Notes under the pieces: generated by a model
Databases searched by the model: none
What the model was told of the DNA's origin: nothing
The model's input: only the letters and a program-made list of their open reading frames with translations
Shown: positions 15,801-23,877 of the stretch, one piece after another
How positions within the stretch are numbered: position 1 is the stretch's first letter
Layout of the letters: the number at the start of each line of letters is the position of its first letter
NCBI GenBank assembly: GCA_964384205.1
Contig: CAYLKS010000042.1
Coordinates: 1-24,026, forward strand
Direction of reading: 5' to 3'
DNA: 24,026 nt
Source of the DNA: CAYLKS01 sp964384205 [NCBI: uncultured bacterium]
GTDB taxonomy: Bacteria > JAGOEH01
Program-made: the position numbers and the translations under genes

Positions 15801-16223
15801 AAAAAATTTTAATAATCCTTCTCTTATTTGATTTTTCTTTTCTACTATGAAAAAATCAGATAAGGAACTATTGTCATAATTAACATCAATTATGTTATTT
15901 GTTTGAAGCTTATGTTGATATGTATGTTGTACTTCTTTCTGATTTATAAAGAATAGTAATGTCGCTGCAGTATGAACACACATAAATCCCTGTTTAAAAG
16001 GGCATGAACATTCAGCAATAAATTTTTTTGTATCTTTAAAATGTATTCTAACATAATGATTGAGTACATTTGAAACTTCAACATTAGCTGTTAAAATCCT
16101 TTTTTCAGGATCAAAGTTTATATTTTTTACCTGATCTTCTTCAATAATTTTTTCAGCTTTTCTTAATTTAACAGAGCCTGCAAGTCTTAATAGATCTTCT
16201 TTTGTCAGATTTATATTTTTCAT
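12891..16223 (-). CDS. SWIM zinc-finger SNF2/RapA-type helicase-like ATPase
   Basis: A 1110-residue SNF2-family ATPase. The N-terminus has a SWIM zinc finger (Cys72, Cys74, Cys82, His84: CSC...CVH). A long accessory region (about 100-630) without clear motifs follows. The helicase core has motif I DDMGLGKT (667-674), motif II DEAQ (766-769), LTGTPIEN (793-800), RRLKSDVLKELPPK, and the C-terminal motifs GGTGLNL and DRVHRIGQ. Such proteins translocate on double-stranded DNA and remodel protein-DNA or polymerase complexes; they are not usually true strand-separating helicases. The start ATG 16223 has AAGGAAAA upstream, overlapping the stop of the preceding phospholipase-D-like gene 9 bases away, so the two are probably one transcript. 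Cellular role is unknown. Confidence 0.93.
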   Translation of the reverse strand: MKNINLTKEDLLRLAGSVKLRKAEKIIEEDQVKNINFDPEKRILTANVEVSNVLNHYVRIHFKDTKKFIAECSCPFKQGFMCVHTAATLLFFINQKEVQHTYQHKLQTNNIIDVNYDNSSLSDFFIVEKKNQIREGLLKFFNSPVYKYLFSKQDTIIEPKYSIKLFANVLSNQKIKISLKLVDKKGERFITNFENFFIRLYRNESIELNNIIYPLKLEFFDIKSREIFTYLREIIDSHEPFYHYKQRDISLPAFFSRRFIDFIFKYDNIYNYNNEPLFIKSHEADVIIQLETDIDNLICNFKIRTKHNELIPIEKENILFTKDKIFLRKNNKLYLLFIFDDKFVKDSIQYLILNNTIPNEVIPNFLYYILPKLEKIVKIEKPENLKNIKLIKEKPIAKLYLAYDKKNTRIVARLTFQYGKYEVTNIENPLADNRVHFKNDKDVWIVRNFEFEKQKYKSLNKWKFSKVDFDIFELKGDDRIFHFLYDVLPELKDQWEINYHKNFSELKIINYTTPKVNISLSAGINFFEVSFEIPEHNINIPIKLLTEKKDSKGYIKLENGKFIPINKKTLGIIKEITSEIEKMDNDIGLLSLSKGVYILNKLKMFQEITYQIDQRTESFFKNIHKPDDIQLSILPKKYLSKLRSYQKEGLKWIINLTSYNLGGILADDMGLGKTIQALGAILYDYYKNIKAPNLIVCPTSLLYNWKNEIEKFAKEIKYQVLDGNIFERNKKIANINNYTINITSYALLRNDFDKLQHVNFNFIILDEAQLIKNPSTRNAIATKSLNSKKRLILTGTPIENSITEMWSLFDFLMPGFLYSHKRFRKLYEKPIVIHKDKKAKQNLLTRINPFILRRLKSDVLKELPPKIEQYIKAEFSEEERAIYVEYLENAKKQVKTLIKEKGLVNSQIEILAILTKLRQICCHPALIGIDEINGAKVQSSKLELLLGLLNEAIQGNHKVLIFSQFVKMLEIIKQEIEKRNIKYEFLTGETKNRMEHVKNFNENEDIKLFLISLKAGGTGLNLSSADIVIHYDPWWNPSIEDQASDRVHRIGQKNQVVIYKLITKGSIEENIIKLQERKKELIDSIIENPEHKDTYKINEKDIEKLFDLKL

Positions 16224-16232
16224 ATATTTTCC

Positions 16233-18521
16233 TTATTTTATTACTATAAATTTTCCTGTTAGAGTTTGTTTGTTATATCTAATTTTATAAAAATATATGC
16301 CGTTTGGCATATTAGATGGTAGTGATAGTTTATGATTATTTGAAATTTTTTGAGTCATTATTTTTCTTCCCATGATATTATAAATTGTTGTAACAAAGCT
16401 ATTTGTTATATTTGTTGAAATTGTAATATAATTTTTACATGGATTAGGATAGAATTTAATTTTGATATTATCTTTTTTTGAATTGTTTTCATTAATATTT
16501 GTAAATTGACCTGTACCACCTGCTTCTTTATATCTTTTTGCAAATTCTTGTACAAACTGATTGGCTATTTTATAATCGTGGATGATAATAGTATTTTCAT
16601 CATTGTCATTTTCAACATTGTATGACCAGTTAGCAGAACCTGCTATTACAATAGGATCGGAATTGGGGCTTTCTCCATCAATAATCATATATTTGTGGTG
16701 TAGAATAAAGGGGGTATTATCAAGATATACATCCGGTTTTTTATACCATGCGTAATTAGTAGTTCCTATCATATCGAAGTAAGGAGTATTATCATCCTGT
16801 CCATCATCAAATATTCCTCTAAGGTTAATGTTTTCTTTTTCAAACTTATCTTTTAATGCATATTCAATATCACGGTGTGTGAATGCAAATATTGAAAAGT
16901 ATATTGAATAATCTGCTGTTTTTATTTTATCAACTATATGTTTTATTATATTACCTTGCGGTCCCATATATTGTTCAATAATAGTACCTTTTACATTAAC
17001 AATATTTGGAGTGAGCTGTTTTTTCTTTTCTGAAAATGCAGCATTATTTTCATCTGGAGTATCTGTATTACTTCCCCACATCTGCTCAAATTCTTTTGTA
17101 TAAATTTTTGCCAATGCTTTATCTTCTATTACCAGCATATTTTGAGCCGCATCATCCAGTCCGTTATAAGTATAGTTCGCAGAACTGATTATCACAATGT
17201 CATCTTTTTCAGAAATATTATCTCTATTGTCTATTACAATAAATTTGTTATGCATGCTTTCCTGACCATCATTATTTCCATACGAATTATCAATTATTGG
17301 TATATTGTTCTTTCTTAATATTTCAATACCATCTTGTTCGTCTCTATTCATATAGATAACGCGAACTTTTATTCCTTTTTTATAAGCATCTACTATTGCG
17401 TTGGCTATATTGGGAAGACTAAAACTATAGATACAAACATCAATAGAGTAATTAGCATTGTTAATTTTGTCAATAATTACTGAATCAAAAGCAACATTGC
17501 CTTTGGCTACATTACCGGAAATAGCATAAGAGCTATCTATATCTTTGTTAAAGAATACTTCTATTTTCCCTGAGCTTTCTTTACTTGATGTGATTGCCAG
17601 AATTGAATCTAATATATTCTCGCCAGATTTGATAATTAATTTATATATTGTAGCAGATTGCAACCCTGATATTATAAAAGAATGTTTAGTTGTATTTGTA
17701 TTATTTAGTGTTTTGATAAACTCATGAGTTTCATTATTATAAACATCTAATTTTATTTCACATGACAAATTTGTTTCAAAGGATACCTGGAATTCATTAT
17801 AAGATATATTTGATATTTGGGGTATAGTTGTAAGATATGGCTTTTGCGAGATTATATCTTCTGGATATCTTGGTATTATTTCATAATATTCTTTGTAAGG
17901 TTTTGATTTATCATATTGTTTTAGTATACCTATAATTGTATAAGTATCATTTTTTATGTTTAGTTCATCGAGTTCAGTATCCTTATCAATATATAACATA
18001 CACGAGCCAGTATTATCCTTTAGTCTTACAGAATCCGGCCAGCTGCCTGTTATTTCGACATTTTCGAGCTTGATTAATGATGATTCATAGGGTTCAGTAT
18101 TGTCATTATGAAAGCTATTATACACTTCATTACATGTTAATGTTACAGGTTCTGGTAGGGAACAATTATTTTTTAATACTTTGAGTTCTATTATTTCAAG
18201 TTCTGTAAGTCCATTATATTGCTTTAATTTTCCTGTAACTAAAAGACTATCACCTTTTGAAAAATCATAATTATTACTTTTTGCATAAAGGCAAATTCCA
18301 GCTGTATTATCTTGTATGTATGCTTCGAGATATGAGCTACTGAATAATTTGCTATCCACAGTTGCTATACCTGCAACTGTTACAGTATCCCCAACATTAT
18401 ATTGTCCTGATAAAATTCCATCAGAATTATTTTGATGGAGATCTATTATATTTATCGTATTTGCATTTATTGTAAGTGTTATAGATAGTAAAGCAATATA
18501 CAAGTATTTTATCATCTTCAT
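16233..18521 (-). CDS. Secreted phospholipase D/nuclease-like protein with two HKD motifs and a T9SS sorting domain
   Basis: A 762-residue exported protein. A signal peptide (1-20, cleavage probably after INA) is followed by two OB-fold-like segments (about 25-115 and 145-220; QDNTAGICLYA and KDNTGSCMLYI are paired strands), a fibronectin-III-like module (about 230-312) and two phospholipase-D domains. Catalytic HKD motifs are complete: His424, Lys426, Asp431 and His608, Lys610, Asp615, each followed by a SAN(Y/W)xYN segment. The last 73 residues (YPNPCKNYIT...GIYFYKI...GKFIVIK) are a type A C-terminal sorting domain for the type IX secretion system. OB folds plus PLD domains favour an extracellular or surface nuclease, but a phospholipase is possible. 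AAAAAGGAGC precedes the ATG, and a strong promoter lies at 18556-18583. Confidence 0.9.
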   Translation of the reverse strand: MKMIKYLYIALLSITLTINANTINIIDLHQNNSDGILSGQYNVGDTVTVAGIATVDSKLFSSSYLEAYIQDNTAGICLYAKSNNYDFSKGDSLLVTGKLKQYNGLTELEIIELKVLKNNCSLPEPVTLTCNEVYNSFHNDNTEPYESSLIKLENVEITGSWPDSVRLKDNTGSCMLYIDKDTELDELNIKNDTYTIIGILKQYDKSKPYKEYYEIIPRYPEDIISQKPYLTTIPQISNISYNEFQVSFETNLSCEIKLDVYNNETHEFIKTLNNTNTTKHSFIISGLQSATIYKLIIKSGENILDSILAITSSKESSGKIEVFFNKDIDSSYAISGNVAKGNVAFDSVIIDKINNANYSIDVCIYSFSLPNIANAIVDAYKKGIKVRVIYMNRDEQDGIEILRKNNIPIIDNSYGNNDGQESMHNKFIVIDNRDNISEKDDIVIISSANYTYNGLDDAAQNMLVIEDKALAKIYTKEFEQMWGSNTDTPDENNAAFSEKKKQLTPNIVNVKGTIIEQYMGPQGNIIKHIVDKIKTADYSIYFSIFAFTHRDIEYALKDKFEKENINLRGIFDDGQDDNTPYFDMIGTTNYAWYKKPDVYLDNTPFILHHKYMIIDGESPNSDPIVIAGSANWSYNVENDNDENTIIIHDYKIANQFVQEFAKRYKEAGGTGQFTNINENNSKKDNIKIKFYPNPCKNYITISTNITNSFVTTIYNIMGRKIMTQKISNNHKLSLPSNMPNGIYFYKIRYNKQTLTGKFIVIK

Positions 18522-18555
18522 TTTATGCTCCTTTTTTAAACTAAATTGTTATAAA

Positions 18556-18583
18556 TTTATATGATTTTTATCTAAAATGTCAA
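18556..18583 (-). promoter_or_regulatory. Promoter of the PLD-SNF2 operon
   Basis: On the minus strand, TTGACA (18583 to 18578) and TATAAA (18561 to 18556) are separated by 16 bases. The predicted start near 18549 gives a leader of about 28 bases with AAAAAGGAGC before ATG 18521. Confidence 0.65.
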
Positions 18584-18839
18584 TAATAAAATAAAGTTTA
18601 ATTTTTTTTATGTAAATTTGTCTTGCGATAATAGACTTACCCAAATCGTAGATATTTATAATTTTAAAATGTGATTTTTCCGTGTAAATATTAAGAAAAT
18701 TGAATTTTTAACTTATTATAAAATATAATGTTAGTGTGGAAGGGAAGGGGAGATTTAGAAATAGTATTTTATTATATTGTTTAGTATAAAATATTTTTAA
18801 TATGTTATTGATAGAAAAAAATGTGGTTTATAAAAGATG

Positions 18840-18862
18840 AAGGGCGGAGATTAACCGCCCTT
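18840..18862 (-). terminator. GC-rich intrinsic terminator after the DUF3857 operon
   Basis: AAGGGCGG (18840-18847) and CCGCCCTT (18855-18862) form an 8-bp stem with a 7-base loop, a strikingly GC-rich island in AT-rich surroundings. It begins 4 bases after the stop of the second DUF3857 gene. On the minus strand the tail CATCTTTTAT is only moderately U-rich. The plus strand has a better TTTT tail, so it may act in both directions. Confidence 0.75.
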
Positions 18863-18866
18863 TTGG

Positions 18867-20660
18867 TTATTTTACTTTGAAATATATTTGAGTTTTTAAA
18901 TCTTGTGAGAAATTAATTACAGATTTTCTAATTTTTTTGTAATCATTCGGATTTATAATATTTGTTTTTATCTCAAAATACTTTTCAATTATTAGGTCTT
19001 TTTTGTTTTTGTGTATATTTTTTGAATAGTTAGAGAAAGGAGAATCTATTTTAATATTATTGAATAAATTTAAAATATCAATTCCATTATCATATTTTAT
19101 TTTTGTATATTCTTTATGAATAAAATCTTTGGTTTTTACAGGGATATTCCTTTCTGGTAATAAAAATTCATTTAATTTGTATTTGAAAATATTGGGGTTA
19201 AAGGAGAATATTTTATTAGATATACTATCAAATTTTATACTATCGAAATCAGCAATAATTTTAGTAATATTATCTTTAGTAAAATAGCTAAAATTTGTCA
19301 TATTACCTTTTACAAGTGATTTTATTTCATTCTTTAAAGTCTTTATGTCTTTATCGAATATGCCCTGAAGTTCTAAATTTAATTTTAATTTAATACATAA
19401 TGGTTTTTTTTGTGATTTAGTAATAGTGAAGATTTTATTTATTTTTCTTATGTTCAAATTCTCAGGAAATATTTTTAATTCTTTAAATAGAGAAATGTTT
19501 GCATTAGGTTTGAAAGGTAAAATATAGTAATTTTTGTAATGGAATGGATTTTCTGTCAATTCTTTATTAATTAATTTTAGCTCACACGAGCCATTTAAAA
19601 AACCAGCAATATCAAAACTATTCAGGTTTGGACTCTCTTTATTAATTTTTTTTTCTGTTAGTAATATTGGAAAGAAATTATCCCATTGCTCTTTTTTTGC
19701 TATATTTACAATTAATTTTTGTTTATCATAAATAGTTCCAGACATAGATTGTAGGACTTCATTGCATGATTTTAAATTAAAATTACAAGTTTCTAATGAT
19801 AATTCAACTTCATCAAAGTATTCTTTTATATAATCTACAACATTTGTTAATGTGAAATCTTTATAAACAGCTTCAACATTTTGTTTAAATTTTTTATATA
19901 AAGCAGGATCAATATTGTCATTAGCATAGAGGATATTTTCATATAATTTTTTGGCATCTTCCCATGTTTGTATTGTTGATAGGTATAAAGTAGGTACAAA
20001 ATAAGTCAAATCAGGATGATGGCTTTCAGCTTCAATTAATGGGATATTGTGCAGTTTCCATTTAATAACTTTATACCCATTTTCGGTTGAAATTATTGGT
20101 TTATTAAATTTATTGCTATTGCTGACATTATATACTATATTTTTGTTTTCAGGAATTCTTACTACAATTTCATAAGTATCTATGGGAAAAAAATCTGCTA
20201 AAGGAATTGTTGTAAAAAGGGAATTTCTATTTTTAGTTATTTTTTCATATTCGAAATATATTATAGCGCCGGGCTCTAACCCAAGATGGTGTACAATGAA
20301 TTCCCTATAATTATTATAAATTGAAGAGTGATTTATTTCATGCGGTAAATATTCTTTGTATGGATCTTCTTTAAAAGGAGTGTAGATTGTATCTCCATCA
20401 GGATTTATGGTATATGAGTAATTAAAATGTAAGCTATCATTTATTGTATTATAAATAATAGGTGTTTCTCCAAATAGCCTTGCATACGATTTATTAGTAA
20501 TAAGTTCTTGATGTTTTGTGTATTTATAAATTAATTCCCCGGAAGTTGTTAGAGTATATTCTTTTTTTAAATAATGATAAATAGCATCTAGCTTATTTTG
20601 AGCTAATATTAAGTTAAAGGTAAAAATTATAAAAACTGATATTATAAACAATTTTTTCAT
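18867..20660 (-). CDS. Exported DUF3857-family protein with a degenerate transglutaminase-like domain
   Basis: A 597-residue protein with a signal peptide ending LILA|QN. The N-terminal half (about 30-235) has the strand pattern of DUF3857: INPDGDTIYTPFKE, LGLEPGAIIYFEYEK, FPIDTYEIVVRIPEN. In the region aligned by eye to the transglutaminase-like core, the usual GxCxDKA motif is GTIYDKQ (308-314), so the catalytic Cys is Ile310. The FNH and LDPT segments are replaced by FDI (349-351) and LPFKP. The rest is a C-terminal beta-rich region ending in ...IYFKVK. It lies 12 bases after a paralogue with an intact triad and has AAAGGGGGA before its ATG. It is probably a periplasmic or outer-membrane-associated non-enzymatic partner; function is unknown. 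Confidence 0.75.
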   Translation of the reverse strand: MKKLFIISVFIIFTFNLILAQNKLDAIYHYLKKEYTLTTSGELIYKYTKHQELITNKSYARLFGETPIIYNTINDSLHFNYSYTINPDGDTIYTPFKEDPYKEYLPHEINHSSIYNNYREFIVHHLGLEPGAIIYFEYEKITKNRNSLFTTIPLADFFPIDTYEIVVRIPENKNIVYNVSNSNKFNKPIISTENGYKVIKWKLHNIPLIEAESHHPDLTYFVPTLYLSTIQTWEDAKKLYENILYANDNIDPALYKKFKQNVEAVYKDFTLTNVVDYIKEYFDEVELSLETCNFNLKSCNEVLQSMSGTIYDKQKLIVNIAKKEQWDNFFPILLTEKKINKESPNLNSFDIAGFLNGSCELKLINKELTENPFHYKNYYILPFKPNANISLFKELKIFPENLNIRKINKIFTITKSQKKPLCIKLKLNLELQGIFDKDIKTLKNEIKSLVKGNMTNFSYFTKDNITKIIADFDSIKFDSISNKIFSFNPNIFKYKLNEFLLPERNIPVKTKDFIHKEYTKIKYDNGIDILNLFNNIKIDSPFSNYSKNIHKNKKDLIIEKYFEIKTNIINPNDYKKIRKSVINFSQDLKTQIYFKVK

Positions 20661-20672
20661 TATAATCCCCCT

Positions 20673-22649
20673 TTATTCAACGACAAATTGGTAATTTGTT
20701 AGTTTTTTGAAATTATTTACAGCTTTTTTGAAAGAATCGTAATCATTTGTATCATATATTCTTTTTTTTAGATTTAAGGTGGAGGATAATTCAAATGAGT
20801 TTTTCTTCATTGTAATATTGTAATCAAAATTAGCTCCTGAACCATCGGTTTTTTCTAATTTTAATGGATTGGTTATTTTTTTGCCATATGGTAACTTAAT
20901 TTTATCTTTTATATTAACCTGTTTTGAACATCCCAGCCTAAAAGGATATTTTCTTTTATCCATCTTAGTATTGACAAACATAAAATATTGTAAATATCTA
21001 TTGTCAAAAGTGATTTGGGTAGATAGAGGTTTTAATATAATTGCCTTGTTTGATATGATTGTATAATTTGGTATTTCGTATTGAATTGTAATTTGCATAT
21101 TTTTGTCTATATCGTAAGGCTCTTGAAATTTAATATCATTGATTTTGGCTTGAGGATATTTATTAAAAAATAATTCATAGAAAAATTCTTTTCTACCAGT
21201 AAGAAGTTTTCTATTCATAGTTCTTCTTAATCTGGAATCCGATTGGCCTTCTGCTTGAATGGTTAATATGCCTTTTAAGGTGCCATCATTTAATAATTGT
21301 GCATCATTAAAAATATTAAAATAATGTTTCTCTGGAGGAGATATAGGGGTTGTTTTCAGATCTGCACCTTCTGGGATCCCCATAAGATATTGCTGTTGTT
21401 GCTCTGCTGATGACCATTGTTCTCTAACATAAGGTACCCATGTTGGGTCAAGGAGTCTATATTTACCAGTTCGTCTTGATTTTACTACTGTAACACAATG
21501 ATTAAATTGATCCGCTGGAATATTTTCTATTCTTGAACCTGCCATAGTCATTGCCGGATAAGATTCAAAACCTGCAGCTCTTAACATTGTGATAAGCATT
21601 CCAGCTTTATCTTTACAAACTCCAACACGCTGTTTGAAGGTCAATGTCCCTTTGTGCAGAGTATATCCCTCACCTTTCCCCATAGATATTCCACTATATC
21701 TAACATAATGAGCAACCCAATGGTTAAGTCTCCATAGAGAGTCTTCCTCATCTTTTGCGCCTTTCAATATCTCATCAACTTTTTTCTTTATTTCATTATT
21801 ATATTCAAAACTGCCATAGTCTTCATTAACTTTATAGAACCACAATGATTTATCCTTCCAGGATTTTGTAGTAGTTACAATGAGTTTTGTAGCAACATCA
21901 GATAATGCCACCATATTAGGTTCTCTTTTGAAAGGTTTTATATTTTCTAATGAAAAATTATATATAATTTTATTATCTTTAAATCTTTTAAATGAATTTA
22001 AATTGCCATTGTAGACTTGATATTGAATTTCTTTATTATTATCCAGCATTAAAGTATAAACTTTCTTAAAAATGGGATGATTATTATAAAAATCTACAAT
22101 ATCATAAAAATGGCCTTTCATTGGAGGAACAAATTTAGCTAAATCATTATCCTCAGCAAGTAAAGCGTAAGAAAAACCTTTTCTTTGAATAACAATTTCA
22201 ATTGCATCACCAACTTGCAATAATCCAAAATTTACCATAACTTCTCTTGCGCCCCAATAAATCATATAAGCAGGTTGTGGATAATCATATATTTCTTTTG
22301 AAGATATTGTATCAATGGAAAAATCTTTATGAATAATACGTGCTTTTAATACCTTAACTTTACCAGTTAATGGATCATAATTATATTTAATATTATGAAG
22401 AGCGGTTGCGCCATCTGTAGTTAAAATTTTATAGAGCTTGTATTCTGTTCTGACACTTGCTCCTGTACTATGTACATCAACAAAAGTGCTATCAAAAACA
22501 ACTACATAATCTGAAGATGATTTTTCATATTTTTTGGAGTATTTTTTTAATAATGAAACTGCTGGATCAATATTATTGCTGGCATTTAGATTGTAAGTAG
22601 TAAAACTTAATATTAAAAAAAGTACAAGACCAAAAACATATTTTTTCAT
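20673..22649 (-). CDS. Exported DUF3857 and transglutaminase-like domain protein
   Basis: A 658-residue protein with a signal peptide (MKKYVFGLVLFLILSFTTYN, cleaved near LNA|SN). A DUF3857 domain (about 50-245) is followed by a transglutaminase-like domain with an intact putative triad: Cys345 in VGVCKDKAG, His384 in FNHCVT and Asp401 in LLDPTW. A C-terminal beta-rich domain (about 440-658) follows. The substrate is not known for this family, which is common in Bacteroidota-like cell envelopes. AAGGAGTGG precedes ATG 22649. The next gene is a divergent paralogue 12 bases away, so the two form an operon. No convincing promoter of its own was found in the 98-base gap upstream. Confidence 0.85.
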   Translation of the reverse strand: MKKYVFGLVLFLILSFTTYNLNASNNIDPAVSLLKKYSKKYEKSSSDYVVVFDSTFVDVHSTGASVRTEYKLYKILTTDGATALHNIKYNYDPLTGKVKVLKARIIHKDFSIDTISSKEIYDYPQPAYMIYWGAREVMVNFGLLQVGDAIEIVIQRKGFSYALLAEDNDLAKFVPPMKGHFYDIVDFYNNHPIFKKVYTLMLDNNKEIQYQVYNGNLNSFKRFKDNKIIYNFSLENIKPFKREPNMVALSDVATKLIVTTTKSWKDKSLWFYKVNEDYGSFEYNNEIKKKVDEILKGAKDEEDSLWRLNHWVAHYVRYSGISMGKGEGYTLHKGTLTFKQRVGVCKDKAGMLITMLRAAGFESYPAMTMAGSRIENIPADQFNHCVTVVKSRRTGKYRLLDPTWVPYVREQWSSAEQQQQYLMGIPEGADLKTTPISPPEKHYFNIFNDAQLLNDGTLKGILTIQAEGQSDSRLRRTMNRKLLTGRKEFFYELFFNKYPQAKINDIKFQEPYDIDKNMQITIQYEIPNYTIISNKAIILKPLSTQITFDNRYLQYFMFVNTKMDKRKYPFRLGCSKQVNIKDKIKLPYGKKITNPLKLEKTDGSGANFDYNITMKKNSFELSSTLNLKKRIYDTNDYDSFKKAVNNFKKLTNYQFVVE

Positions 22650-22723
22650 AAGCCACTCCTTATTTTATTCATTTAGTATATAAAAAAATCATATTAAGAA
22701 AAAAAGTCAAATAAAAATAAAAA

Positions 22724-22741
22724 ATTTCTATATTTAGAAAT
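22724..22741 (-). terminator. AT-rich hairpin-plus-U-tract terminator after the methyltransferase gene
   Basis: On the minus strand ATTTCTA and TAGAAAT form a 7-bp stem with a 4-base loop, followed by TTTTTATTTTTATTT. It lies 6 bases after the methyltransferase stop. The stem is weak (one G-C pair), but the U-rich tail is long, so a Rho-independent terminator is plausible. Confidence 0.45.
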
Positions 22742-22747
22742 AAAAAA

Positions 22748-23482
22748 TTAATAATTTTTTTTAGCAACTAAAACCAGAGAAACACCAAAAGGAAATTTTA
22801 TTTTAGGCAAAAAAAATCTCTCAGCTGCAAAAATTTTGATTAATAAATTATTTATAAAATTAGATGGAAGTACATTATCACTTTTATTTTTTCTTTTTAT
22901 TAATTTATAGAAAAAGCGAATACCAGCTATTATAGGAAATAAGAAAAAATTAAAATAAGATACATAGAGCACATTTAACCCCGTATTATTAGCCAATTTT
23001 AGTAGCATTTTTTTATTATATCTTCTTTTATGTTCTGCAACAACATCATGACTACCCCATAAAAACTTAAAAGCTGGTACTGTAATAACGATTATCCCAT
23101 TATTATTTAATCTATTAACAAGTTCCTTTACAGCAGACAAATCATCATCAATATGCTCAATAACATCAAAAGCAGCAATTAAATCAAATTTTTTATTAAA
23201 TGGTATGTTATGAGGTAAAATACCTTTTTTAACAACTGCAAGGTTTCTTTTTTTTGCATATTCAATACTTAAATCATTCATTTCCAGAGCAAACAGTTTC
23301 CCGAATTTAGATAGTAGTCCAAAATTGCCACCAGAGGCACAACCAACTTCTAAAATATAGGCGTTATCTTTAGATTTATTAAAGAAAGATCTGATAATTT
23401 TATCTAAAATTTTACGTCTTGCCACAAACCACCAATGTTTATCCTTAAAATCAATATATTGCTCATATATGAATTGTTTCAT
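22748..23482 (-). CDS. Class I SAM-dependent methyltransferase
   Basis: A 244-residue methyltransferase. The opening EQYIDFKDKHWWFVARRKIL is typical of a group often found with glycosyltransferase and polysaccharide genes. Motif I is ILEVGCASGGNFGLL, the acidic end of strand 2 is LEMND, FDLIAAFDVIEHIDDD is the motif after strand 4, and IIVITVPAFKFLWGSHD plus HKRRYNKKML continue the family pattern. Two hydrophobic stretches (about 175-190) suggest a membrane-associated C-terminus. AAAAAGGAG precedes ATG 23482. It is apparently monocistronic, with its own promoter (23518-23546) and a possible terminator. Its substrate is not predictable. Confidence 0.9.
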   Translation of the reverse strand: MKQFIYEQYIDFKDKHWWFVARRKILDKIIRSFFNKSKDNAYILEVGCASGGNFGLLSKFGKLFALEMNDLSIEYAKKRNLAVVKKGILPHNIPFNKKFDLIAAFDVIEHIDDDLSAVKELVNRLNNNGIIVITVPAFKFLWGSHDVVAEHKRRYNKKMLLKLANNTGLNVLYVSYFNFFLFPIIAGIRFFYKLIKRKNKSDNVLPSNFINNLLIKIFAAERFFLPKIKFPFGVSLVLVAKKNY

Positions 23483-23517
23483 TTTAAGCTCCTTTTTGTA
23501 TATAATTCTTTAATTTT

Positions 23518-23546
23518 TATATAGAAAATTTCCTTTAAAAAATCAA
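23518..23546 (-). promoter_or_regulatory. Promoter of the methyltransferase gene
   Basis: On the minus strand, TTGATT (23546 to 23541) and TATATA (23523 to 23518) are separated by 17 bases, with a predicted start near 23511 and a leader of about 29 bases containing AAAAAGGAG. Confidence 0.5.
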
Positions 23547-23610
23547 TTATATAAAATATGTTTTATATCAAAAAACAACAGCAAAAAATGCCAGTAGTTT
23601 ATATTTTTTA

Positions 23611-23639
23611 TTGACTTTATTTTATTTTCAGATTATTTA
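23611..23639 (+). promoter_or_regulatory. Promoter of the small ORF/type III methylase unit
   Basis: TTGACT (23611-23616) and TATTTA (23634-23639) are separated by 17 bases and point toward the plus-strand genes at 23698 and 23878. This region also holds the divergent methyltransferase promoter. Confidence 0.4.
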
Positions 23640-23697
23640 TTTAATATGATAAAGGGTAAAATATCTAAAAAAATAGTTTTCAACAAAAAGGACAAAT

Positions 23698-23823
23698 ATG
23701 AATAAAATAGCTTTTTATTTAATGAACTCTAAAGGATTTTATGTTTTAAAGTTGTTCGGTGTTTTGTCTATTGAATATATAGTTAGCAATAAGGGGAAAA
23801 ATTTTATGTTTTTATATATTTAA
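23698..23823 (+). CDS. Short 41-residue ORF, possibly a truncated gene
   Basis: An ATG with AAAAGGA 5 bases upstream opens a 41-residue frame starting MNKIAFYLMNSKGFYVLKLF and ending in IEYIVSNKGKNFMFLYI. I do not recognise it firmly. The N-terminus faintly resembles the start of formyltransferase-fold proteins, in which a first strand and helix are followed by another strand, but the remainder of such a protein is absent. It may be a decayed 5' remnant, a leader peptide for the methylase transcript, or a real small protein. It lies 54 bases before the methylase start on the same strand. Confidence 0.4.
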   Translation: MNKIAFYLMNSKGFYVLKLFGVLSIEYIVSNKGKNFMFLYI

Positions 23824-23877
23824 AAAGACAAAATTTTTATATTGGTTATAATTTTTTGTTTATAAAAGGTGGCTAAT

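Larger units (their letters stand above)
18522..18866. other. Intergenic region between the PLD-like and DUF3857 genes
   Basis: This 345-base gap holds the PLD promoter (18556-18583) and the hairpin that closes the DUF3857 operon (18840-18862). Between them lies AT-rich sequence with one purine-rich patch around 18738-18757. I see no open frame above about 20 codons with a ribosome binding site, and no recognisable riboswitch or small RNA. Confidence 0.6.

Noticed and set aside
22675-22710. Promoter for the DUF3857 operon (TTGACT and TATACT on the minus strand)
   Set aside because: The two boxes are 24 bases apart, too far for a sigma-70 promoter, and no better pair was found in this AT-rich gap.
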